From assembly GCA_900552305.1 (NCBI GenBank), contig URZD01000045.1, positions 1-12,308 of the forward strand: a stretch of DNA of 12,308 nucleotides, in the 5' to 3' direction. The position numbers were made by a program, and so were the translations under genes. The DNA is from an uncultured Eubacteriales bacterium. Lineage in GTDB: Bacteria; Bacillota; Clostridia; Monoglobales; Monoglobaceae. The notes under the pieces are model-generated. The model saw only the letters and a list, made by a program, of their open reading frames with translations. It was not told where the DNA came from and did not search any database. This document shows positions 6,549-12,308 of this stretch, piece after piece. Each line of letters begins with the position of its first letter. Position 1 is the stretch's first letter.

Positions 6549-6579
6549 GCCGCGGCTTTTGGGCCTTTTGCGGCTTTTT
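6549..6579 (+). terminator. Intrinsic terminator after the small secreted-protein gene
   Basis: GCCGC (6549-6553) pairs with GCGGC (6570-6574). Inside it GGC (6554-6556) pairs with GCC (6563-6565), leaving a 4-nt bulge (6566-6569). Five T follow (6575-6579). It starts two bases after the stop codon. The bulge makes it weaker than the other terminators in the window. Confidence 0.6.
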
Positions 6580-6638
6580 GGCGTTTGTGCGGCAGTGCGG
6601 TGAATGACACTTTGTTATTTTATATATGGAGGACGAAG

Positions 6639-7316
6639 ATGAAAAAAAGAACTGTTTTATTTGTATCGGCAATACTGATTTTAACCTGTATAAGCGGTAT
6701 GTGCGCCTTTGCTTTTACGGATATTGAAAGTAATAACGCGCTTTATACCACGGCGGAGGATTTGAGCAAGCTGGGCATAGTTGCGGGGTATGAGGATAAC
6801 ACCTTCCGCCCGGAAAACAATGTGTCGCGCGTTGAAATGACAGCGCTTTGCAGAAGGCTGCTGCCTCCGCTCAAAAAGAGCGTAGGTGTGTTTAATGCAA
6901 ATATGAAATTTTCCGATATTGATAACCGTCATTGGGCGGCGGACAGCGTTCGCATTATGACCGATATGGGATATATAAACGGCTATGAGGACAACAGCTT
7001 CAGACCGGACAACAATGTTACGCTGAGCGAGGCGGCGGCTATACTTTCAAGAATGCTCGGCTATGAGTCGATGGCAAGCACGACAGGCGGCTATCCGTAC
7101 GGCTATCTGAATGTTATGAAATCGCTCGGTATCACGGACGGCTTTGAAAAGGCTGACCCCGATACCCCGCTGACAAGGGGCATGGTTGCAACTCTGCTGC
7201 ATAAAACGCTGGACGCTCCGATGCTGATGATGAGCGGCTACGACTTAAAAAACGGCGCAACCTATGTACAGGATAAGGAGCATACATACAGAAATCTTTT
7301 GCTGAATTACAAATAA
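6639..7316 (+). CDS. SLH-repeat surface protein (three SLH domains, no cargo domain)
   Basis: This is a 225-residue exported protein. Start is ATG at 6639, 6 nt after GGAGG (6628-6632). A signal peptide (1-25, ending MCAFA) is followed by three S-layer-homology repeats: about 26-75 (GIVAGYEDNTFRPENNVSR), 90-140 (GYINGYEDNSFRPDNNVTL) and 142-191 (GITDGFE...TPLTRGM). SLH triplets bind pyruvylated secondary wall polymer and anchor proteins to the cell wall. The ITRAE-type element is kept as VSRVE in repeat 1, altered to VTLSE in repeat 2 and LTRGM in repeat 3. Only a 34-residue tail follows, so no effector domain is attached. It may be an adaptor, a minor S-layer component, or a remnant whose cargo was lost. 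A strong terminator follows. No clear promoter is visible between 6580 and 6628. Confidence 0.92.
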   Translation: MKKRTVLFVSAILILTCISGMCAFAFTDIESNNALYTTAEDLSKLGIVAGYEDNTFRPENNVSRVEMTALCRRLLPPLKKSVGVFNANMKFSDIDNRHWAADSVRIMTDMGYINGYEDNSFRPDNNVTLSEAAAILSRMLGYESMASTTGGYPYGYLNVMKSLGITDGFEKADPDTPLTRGMVATLLHKTLDAPMLMMSGYDLKNGATYVQDKEHTYRNLLLNYK

Positions 7317-7326
7317 CAAATTTGCG

Positions 7327-7355
7327 AGAGCGGGCATTGTTTGCCCGCTCTTTTT
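7327..7355 (+). terminator. Strong intrinsic terminator after the SLH gene
   Basis: A perfect 10-bp stem, AGAGCGGGCA (7327-7336) with TGCCCGCTCT (7342-7351), has a 5-nt loop and runs into T residues to 7355. It separates the SLH gene from the subtilase transcription unit. Confidence 0.95.
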
Positions 7356-7429
7356 ATATAGGAACAAATACTTTCGGACAGCGGATGTATAAAAATTTAA
7401 ACAGTATTTGAAAAAGTTGTAAAAATATG

Positions 7430-7459
7430 TTGCGGTCATACGTTGAAAGGTGTTATAAT
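7430..7459 (+). promoter_or_regulatory. Promoter of the subtilase gene
   Basis: TTGCGG (7430-7435), an 18-bp spacer and TATAAT (7454-7459) with TG one base upstream (extended -10). The predicted start near 7466 leaves a leader of about 24 nt containing GAGGTG (7479-7484), the SD for the GTG start at 7490. Confidence 0.7.
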
Positions 7460-7489
7460 AGACATATAAAATTTCTATGAGGTGATGGT

Positions 7490-10400
7490 GTGGGGAAGTT
7501 AAAAAGGTTGTTTGCGGTGTGTATGATTTTTGCGATGCTTTGCACAAGCGCAGCGGCATATGCGGCTTTTGACGGGGTTGGAGCTGCCGGATTTTACGGT
7601 GACGGTGATGTAACATTTATTGTCGAGCTTGAAGGCGGAGGAGTAATCGAACGCACCGCAGGCGGCGTTTCGGCGCGCGAGGGGTCGGCGCTTTCGAGGG
7701 TGAACTCGATTCAAAAAACCGTCGCGCAAGAGGTCTGCGGCATAATAAACGGCGAGGTTGAAAATACATATACGCATATCATGAACGGATTTTCGGTCAG
7801 GGGTACTGCGGGGGATATGGAAAAGCTCAAAGGAATTGACGGCGTAAAGAATGTTTATATTTCATATCCGAGGTTTGAGCCGACCGCGGCATACGGGATA
7901 ACCGGGATAACCGTCGCGGAGGAAAACCGCGCAGACGGTATAAGTACATTGTCGGTATCGGGCGGCGAATACACAGGCAAAGGAACGGTCATAGCGGTTA
8001 TAGACAATGAATTTGACACAGCTCACGAGGCATTTGCCGCCGCGCCGCCGAATGCTGCATGGAATGAGGAAACGGCAAAAGAGCTTATTAAAACTACAAA
8101 TGCGAAAGGGAAGGGCAACGCATACAAAAGCGCAAAAATTCCGTTTGCGTACGATTATGTCGGAAGTGACTGCGAAACCTACGACTCTGTAAACAATCAC
8201 GGCACGCACGTTGCGGGCATAGCGGCGGGCAACAGCGAAAAGCTGAAAGGCAGAGCGCGGGACGCGCAGCTTGTTTTGATGAAAATTGCGGCGGACAATG
8301 CAAAATATATGAAGGATGAACACGTTCTTGCCGCGCTTGACGACTGCGCAAAGCTTGGGGTTGATGTGATAAACATGAGCCTTGGCACGGCGTCAGGATT
8401 TTCAAGCTCGACAAAACCCAATTATGACGGATATTTAAATACACTACGTTCAAAAGGTATAATAGTGTCGGTATCTGCGGGAAACAGCGGCGCGCTCGGA
8501 TTCGAGCGCGGATATGAAAAGCCGTTTGCAAAATACCCCGATTACGGAACGGTCGGCGCACCCGCGTCCATAGATTATTCCACGGCGGTTGCGGCGGCAA
8601 AGGAACAGGGAATTTTGTGTAACGGCGCGGAAATAGAGTATGTTGACAGTCGTGCGGGAGGAACTGTCGGTGAACTGCTCGGCGAGGGCGACAGAGAATA
8701 TGTGTTGTGCGGATACGGACAGGAAACCGATTTTGAAGGCAGGATTGTGAAAGATAAAATAGCGGTTTGCGAAAGAGGTGAATGCAGTTTTGCAACCAAG
8801 GCGAAGAACGCAAAGAGTAGCGGTGCAATCGGTCTTGTAATTATAAACAGCAATAATGATAATATAAGAGCGGATTTGGAAACCGAAATCTTTCCGTGCA
8901 TTACCGTTACAAAAAGCAACGGAGAAATACTGAAAGGTGCGGATAATAAGAAAATTACAATTACGCTTAGCGGCGGCATAACCGATTTTTCAAGCCGCGG
9001 CGTAACTCCCGATTTAAAGCTGAAGCCGGAAATTGCAGATTACGGAGATACGGTATATTCGGCAGTTCACAGGGATATAAACGATACGGAGAGTAAAAGC
9101 TACGGCTACAAAAGCGGAACTTCGATGGCTGCGCCGAATTATGCCGGGAGCGCGGCTGCGGTCAAGCAGTCGGTTCGGGAGGATTACGGAAATCTCTCTG
9201 CAGAGGCAATGCAAAGGCTGGTGCAGCAAAAGCTGTGTTCCGCCGCCACGCCTATTGAAACGGACAAAATACCGCTATCGCCGAGAAGTCAGGGCGCGGG
9301 TCTTGCCGACGTGGCTGCGGCGGCAAAGACTCCGGCGGTTCTTTATAGAGATACGGACTATAAAACAAAGGCTGAGCTTGGGGATACGCTCGGCAGTACA
9401 ACAACATTTAAGTTTAATGTTAAAAATCTTACCGCGGATGCGCTTTATTATACGCTTGACGCAAAGGTTATAACGGACAGCTGCCTTACCGATGAAAACG
9501 GGAATGCGGTTGTCGGCAATTCCGAGCTTTTGGAGGGCGCAGCGGTAACCTTTGCCGGCGGAAACAGCATAAGGATTGCGGGAAGCGCGACAGCCGAGGT
9601 GAATGTCACGCTTAAGCTTGATACCGCAAAAATGAACAAGCGGCTTAAGGTGTTCCAAAACGGATTTTTTGTGGAGGGGTATGTATATCTGCGCAGTGAC
9701 TCAAGCCCCGATATTTCAATCCCGTTTATGGGATTTTACGGCGACTGGACAGCCGCTCCGATATTCACCGGTATCAAATACAACGGCGGCGAAACGGAAT
9801 ACTCGGAAACGCAGCTTTTCGGCGTGAGCGATGGTTGCGCGGGCGCGCTGAATTACAGCGCGGACGACGGTACGGCATATGTATCCTCGGTTAATGCGAA
9901 TGATTTATACATATATCCCGATAATATAAGAAACATAAAAAGAATGGAATTTTGGGTAATTGACAAAAGCAGCGGCGAACAAAAAACAAATACATATCGT
10001 ATAAACAATTTAAGTAAAAAAAGCGATAAACCCGCGGCAAACACAATGCCCGGCGGCTCGGTCGGCGTCAAAAATTTATTAAGCGGACTTGCCGACGGAG
10101 AATATATTATGCGTATTAAAGCTGAGCTTGATTACAAAGGGGCGGTGCAAACATATGATATTAAATTCACGGTTGACTCGGAAAGTCCGCGGATAGAGGA
10201 TTCGTATATTGAAACTGATAACGGCAAATCGACGCTTTACATAAAGAGCGGCGACAATTCGGGAAAAGCGGCGGTTGCGCTGCAAACCGAAGGAACGCAA
10301 ATCGCCGCGGAGGAAGTAACAACAGACGGGTACAGTGTGTTTTCGCTCGGAGGGCGGAGCCTGAGCGGCGCAAGCGCCAAAGTCAGGGACCTTGCGGGTA

Positions 10401-10597
10401 ACTCTGCGGAGGAAGATTTTGTTTTGGGATGCGGCTATAAGGCTGATTACGCAAACAACGCGCTTTTGAGCGCGGAGCGCTTTGACGCATGGCTACTCGG
10501 CAGGAAACTGCTCAACGCTCCGTCTGAAACGGGAACGGACAAAGAAGGCTCGCGCATTTTTGTATGGAACTCGGCAATGCGTCCGCTGCTTGATTAG
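7490..10597 (+). CDS. Secreted subtilisin-family (S8) serine protease, lactocepin/C5a-peptidase-like
   Basis: This is a 1035-residue exported protease. Start is GTG at 7490, 5 nt after GAGGTG. A signal peptide (1-25, ending AAAYA) precedes an inhibitor-I9-like propeptide (about 40-128). Catalytic triad: D172 (VIAVIDNEFD), H237 (NHGTHVAG) and S545 (GTSMAAP), with oxyanion N332 (SVSAGNSG). A protease-associated (PA) domain is inserted between His and Ser (about 365-485; CGYGQETDFEG, DKIAVCERGECSF, IGLVII). Residues about 625-755 resemble the Fn3-like domain of C5a-peptidase/lactocepin subtilases; further beta-rich modules (about 755-980) follow. The order S8, PA insert, Fn3-like is that of cell-envelope proteases. 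There is no LPxTG, SLH repeat or C-terminal membrane anchor, so attachment is unclear. It is monocistronic between terminator and next promoter. Substrate is unknown; extracellular protein or peptide degradation is likely. Confidence 0.95.
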   Translation: MGKLKRLFAVCMIFAMLCTSAAAYAAFDGVGAAGFYGDGDVTFIVELEGGGVIERTAGGVSAREGSALSRVNSIQKTVAQEVCGIINGEVENTYTHIMNGFSVRGTAGDMEKLKGIDGVKNVYISYPRFEPTAAYGITGITVAEENRADGISTLSVSGGEYTGKGTVIAVIDNEFDTAHEAFAAAPPNAAWNEETAKELIKTTNAKGKGNAYKSAKIPFAYDYVGSDCETYDSVNNHGTHVAGIAAGNSEKLKGRARDAQLVLMKIAADNAKYMKDEHVLAALDDCAKLGVDVINMSLGTASGFSSSTKPNYDGYLNTLRSKGIIVSVSAGNSGALGFERGYEKPFAKYPDYGTVGAPASIDYSTAVAAAKEQGILCNGAEIEYVDSRAGGTVGELLGEGDREYVLCGYGQETDFEGRIVKDKIAVCERGECSFATKAKNAKSSGAIGLVIINSNNDNIRADLETEIFPCITVTKSNGEILKGADNKKITITLSGGITDFSSRGVTPDLKLKPEIADYGDTVYSAVHRDINDTESKSYGYKSGTSMAAPNYAGSAAAVKQSVREDYGNLSAEAMQRLVQQKLCSAATPIETDKIPLSPRSQGAGLADVAAAAKTPAVLYRDTDYKTKAELGDTLGSTTTFKFNVKNLTADALYYTLDAKVITDSCLTDENGNAVVGNSELLEGAAVTFAGGNSIRIAGSATAEVNVTLKLDTAKMNKRLKVFQNGFFVEGYVYLRSDSSPDISIPFMGFYGDWTAAPIFTGIKYNGGETEYSETQLFGVSDGCAGALNYSADDGTAYVSSVNANDLYIYPDNIRNIKRMEFWVIDKSSGEQKTNTYRINNLSKKSDKPAANTMPGGSVGVKNLLSGLADGEYIMRIKAELDYKGAVQTYDIKFTVDSESPRIEDSYIETDNGKSTLYIKSGDNSGKAAVALQTEGTQIAAEEVTTDGYSVFSLGGRSLSGASAKVRDLAGNSAEEDFVLGCGYKADYANNALLSAERFDAWLLGRKLLNAPSETGTDKEGSRIFVWNSAMRPLLD

Positions 10598-10674
10598 AAA
10601 GTAAAAATTTTTATTTAAAATCCTTATAATGGAAACTACACAAAAAATATACCGAAAATTTATCTATAATATAC

Positions 10675-10703
10675 TTGACAGAATGAATAAAAATCGTTAT
10701 AAT
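10675..10703 (+). promoter_or_regulatory. Consensus SigA promoter of rpsU
   Basis: TTGACA (10675-10680), a 17-bp spacer and TATAAT (10698-10703) match the consensus exactly, as expected for a ribosomal protein gene. Bases 10598-10674 are AT-rich with an AAAAATTTTT palindrome but no GC-rich terminator for the subtilase gene. Confidence 0.92.
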
Positions 10704-10785
10704 AGAAAAGTAGAAATTTTATGTAACTTGTTTGACAAAAGAAAATCCACATTTCCAATTTATTTTGGAGGGAGGGAAACCGACA

Positions 10786-10962
10786 ATGGCAGAAATCAGA
10801 GTTAAAGAAAACGAATCATTGGACAGCGCGCTTCGTCGCTTTAAACGCTCTTGCGCAAAGGCAGGGGTTATATCGGAAGTCAGAAAAAGAGAGCATTACG
10901 AAAAACCCAGCGTAAAACGTAAGAAGAAATCCGAGGCTGCAAGAAAGCGCAAGTTCAGATAA
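10786..10962 (+). CDS. rpsU: 30S ribosomal protein S21
   Basis: This is a 58-residue, highly basic protein with the S21 pattern: MAEIRVKENESLDSALRRFK at the start, then the cysteine-containing CAKAGVISEVRKREHYEKPS and a lysine/arginine-rich end. The length is typical. It binds the 30S subunit near the 3' end of 16S rRNA and helps initiation. The start is set by a long SD block (GGAGGGAGGG, about 10767-10776), 9 nt upstream. It is followed by a strong terminator and then yqeY, a common order in Firmicutes. Confidence 0.97.
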   Translation: MAEIRVKENESLDSALRRFKRSCAKAGVISEVRKREHYEKPSVKRKKKSEAARKRKFR

Positions 10963-10976
10963 TCTTAAAAAAGCAG

Positions 10977-11003
10977 GCCGCCGTCAGCAAGACGGCGGCT
11001 TTT
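10977..11003 (+). terminator. Intrinsic terminator after rpsU
   Basis: A perfect 9-bp GC-rich stem, GCCGCCGTC (10977-10985) with GACGGCGGC (10991-10999), has loop AGCAA and is followed by TTTT. No separate promoter for yqeY is evident downstream, so readthrough of this terminator may set the level of the following genes. Confidence 0.93.
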
Positions 11004-11014
11004 AATCTTTAAAA

Positions 11015-11079
11015 ACAGCCCTATACGGGCGGAAAGGGGGCTGTCCGTAGTATGACGCGGATTCGCGGCTGTGACGGAC
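11015..11079 (+). other. Structured intercistronic RNA region between rpsU and yqeY
   Basis: ACAGCCC (11015-11021) can pair with GGGCTGT (11038-11044), or GCCC (11018-11021) with nearby GGGC (11027-11030). GTCCGT (11043-11048) can pair with ACGGAC (11074-11079), enclosing CGCG-GATT-CGCG (11056-11067). The two outer stems share two bases, so they compete slightly. No T-run follows. It matches no riboswitch or leader family that I recognise. It may be a leader of the yqeY operon or processed RNA. Confidence 0.45.
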
Positions 11080-11098
11080 GACCGAAGGGTAAAAAATT

Positions 11099-11542
11099 AT
11101 GTCACTTAAAGAAACCTTAATGAACGACCTTAAACAGGCAATGAAGGAAAAGGATACAATACGCAAAAACACCGTTCAGATGGTGCGCAGCGCGGTTTTA
11201 CAGTACGAAAAGGACAACAGGACCGAGCTTGATGACGCGGGAGTAACCGACGTTATCGCAAAGGAGCTTAAAAGGCGCCGCGACGTTCTTCCCGAATACG
11301 AAAAGAGCGGCAGAGACGACCTGATTGCGGACATCAACCGCGAAATCGAAATCCTTCTTGCGTATCTGCCCAAGCAGCTCACGCGCGAGGAGCTTGAAGA
11401 AATCGTGACGGACGCTATAGCTAAGACCGGCGCAGCGTCAATGAAGGATATGGGTAAAATCATGGCGTTTGTAATGCCCAAAACAAAGGGCAGAGCTGAC
11501 GGAAAAATGATAAACAGCATTGTAAAGGAAAAACTGTCGTAA
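11099..11542 (+). CDS. yqeY: YqeY-family protein (GatB/YqeY domain)
   Basis: This is a 147-residue protein of the usual YqeY length, nearly all helical. It starts MSLKETLMNDLKQAMKEKD and contains the conserved ALRL-like segment (here NTVQMVRSAVLQYE), EIEILLAYLPKQL, and the C-terminal SMKDMGKIM with KTKGRADGKMIN. The domain resembles the tail of GatB, the glutaminyl-tRNA amidotransferase subunit, and has been proposed to bind tRNA; the cellular role is not settled. The start follows AAGGG at 11085-11089. The stop TAA overlaps the ATG of the next gene by one base (TAATG), giving translational coupling. Confidence 0.95.
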   Translation: MSLKETLMNDLKQAMKEKDTIRKNTVQMVRSAVLQYEKDNRTELDDAGVTDVIAKELKRRRDVLPEYEKSGRDDLIADINREIEILLAYLPKQLTREELEEIVTDAIAKTGAASMKDMGKIMAFVMPKTKGRADGKMINSIVKEKLS

Positions 11543-12063
11543 TGAAAAAGCTGCTGAAAAAACTGTTTTTGCCCGATATGTTTGTCGGCACGGTGTTTGA
11601 CATTGACGCCGCCGCGCTTGCGGAAAGCGGGATAAAAGCGTTTATTTTTGATATTGACAACACTCTTGCGCCGTATGCTCTGCCGACAGCGGACGAAAAA
11701 ACGCTGAACTGGCTTAACGGACTGCGAGAACGGGGCTTCGGCGTATATTTTGTGTCAAACAACAAGACGAAAAGAGTGCGAATCTTTGCGGAAAACGCGG
11801 GCGTGCCGTACGCGGCAAGGGCGCTTAAACCGTGCAAAAGACAGCTTTTGCGCGCCTGCCGCGATATGAATGTCGCGCCGTGCGAGGCGGCTCTGGTCGG
11901 CGACCAGCTTTTTACCGACGTCTGCGGCGGAAATCGGCTTGATATGCTTACAATTCTTGTGAAACCTATTTCCGTTTCCGAGGATTGGTTTGTGCGGTTC
12001 AAGCGCGGCTTTGAAGCGCGGCTGCTTGCAAAGATACGCGATGACAAAACGGAGGTGCGGTAG
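11542..12063 (+). CDS. yqeG: YqeG-family HAD phosphatase (subfamily IIIA)
   Basis: This is a 173-residue cytoplasmic HAD-superfamily protein. Motif I is FDIDNTL (nucleophile D37, acid/base D39), motif II is VSNN (S72), the conserved lysine is K96 (ALKP) and motif IV is GDQLFTD (120-126, D121 and D126). The N-terminal LFLPDMFVGTVFDID is typical of the YqeG family, which groups with phosphatidylglycerophosphate-phosphatase-like (GEP4) enzymes; the bacterial substrate is uncertain. It starts by overlapping the yqeY stop, and the next gene begins 1 nt after its stop, so the three genes form one unit. Confidence 0.94.
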   Translation: MKKLLKKLFLPDMFVGTVFDIDAAALAESGIKAFIFDIDNTLAPYALPTADEKTLNWLNGLRERGFGVYFVSNNKTKRVRIFAENAGVPYAARALKPCKRQLLRACRDMNVAPCEAALVGDQLFTDVCGGNRLDMLTILVKPISVSEDWFVRFKRGFEARLLAKIRDDKTEVR

Positions 12064-12064
12064 C

Positions 12065-12308
12065 ATGGGTGCAATTTTCGGCCCCGCGGGGAACTGCGAG
12101 GATTTTTACGCGGCGGGCCACAAATCGTCGCTTGACGCGCCGCAATGGGTCAGCGAGCACGGACTCGGCGCATACGAATACCAATGCGGAAAGGGCGTTA
12201 AAATTTCAGCCGACGCCGCAGAGGAAATAGGCAGACGCGCAGCAAAGCGCAGCGTGCGGCTCTCGGTACACGCGCCGTATTATATCAGTCTTTCGTCAAC
12301 CGAGGCGG
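12065..12308 (+). CDS. Endonuclease IV-like TIM-barrel protein (partial, 3' end beyond window)
   Basis: The first 81 residues are visible. GGAGGTG (12051-12057) lies 7 nt before ATG at 12065. The sequence opens MGAIFGPAGN, then YEYQCGKGVKIS and RLSVHAPYYISLSS, which match the first strands of AP endonuclease IV (Nfo)-type TIM barrels. The His in SVHAPYY corresponds to an early metal-binding His of that family. The remaining metal ligands are outside the window, so deoxyribonuclease IV activity, which repairs abasic sites, cannot be confirmed. A sugar-isomerase-like TIM barrel is the alternative. Confidence 0.82.
   Translation, partial: MGAIFGPAGNCEDFYAAGHKSSLDAPQWVSEHGLGAYEYQCGKGVKISADAAEEIGRRAAKRSVRLSVHAPYYISLSSTEA

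Noticed and set aside
6513..6638. Longer N-terminus for the SLH protein (42 extra residues)
   Set aside because: It would overlap the end of the preceding gene and the terminator hairpin, lacks an SD, and would bury the signal peptide; ATG 6639 has a good SD and starts exactly at a signal sequence.
8094..8828. Long minus-strand open frame (244 codons) inside the subtilase gene
   Set aside because: Antisense to the catalytic domain; composition rich in R, P, C and H typical of shadow frames; no start signal.
10598..10640. Terminator for the subtilase gene
   Set aside because: Only an AAAAATTTTT palindrome is present; there is no GC-rich stem, so I do not call an intrinsic terminator.

Overview
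The window looks like chromosomal DNA from a Gram-positive, anaerobe-type Clostridia (Bacillota). The evidence is strong AGGAGG-type ribosome binding sites, GTG starts mixed with ATG, consensus SigA promoters, an S-layer-homology (SLH) surface protein, a lactocepin/C5a-peptidase-like subtilase, and the rpsU-yqeY-yqeG-nfo gene order. An uncultured gut Clostridia of the Monoglobales/Oscillospirales kind is my guess from memory of similar SLH-rich genomes; nothing in the window proves it. There are no RNA genes, insertion sequences, prophage genes or CRISPR arrays.

Layout. (1) 1-3760, minus strand: a MarR-type repressor, then two ABC exporter half-transporters forming one heterodimeric pump. All are transcribed leftwards from a perfect-consensus promoter that carries two tandem palindromic operators. 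The second half-transporter runs off the left edge. (2) 3831-5925, plus strand: a two-gene AgrA/AgrC-like two-component system (LytTR response regulator and multi-membrane-pass GHKL histidine kinase) with its own promoter and a possible 15-codon upstream ORF. (3) 5907-10597: three secreted-protein genes, namely a small fibronectin-III-like protein, a protein made of three SLH repeats and little else, and a 1035-residue subtilisin-family protease. (4) 10675-12308: a housekeeping cluster of ribosomal protein S21, a YqeY-family protein, a YqeG-family HAD phosphatase and the start of an endonuclease-IV-like protein.

The part most worth attention is the junction of regions 2 and 3. The end of the kinase gene and the bases just after it hold a 14-bp direct repeat (12/14 identical, 20 bp apart) of the kind LytTR regulators bind. 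It sits just upstream of a promoter with a weak -35 and an extended -10. An 18-bp stretch around that -10, plus a following purine-rich SD block, is nearly duplicated from the promoter of the regulator itself. The first gene downstream has a long leader in which a 14-bp AT-rich hairpin lies between the only good SD sequence and the start codon. I infer that the two-component system controls the adjacent secreted gene(s). The signal is unknown: no AgrB/AgrD-type signal genes are in the window.

The efflux operon is probably autorepressed by its MarR protein, and the LytTR system probably adjusts cell-surface or extracellular functions. The two divergent units share the 3663-3941 intergenic region but have separate promoters and show no common operator.
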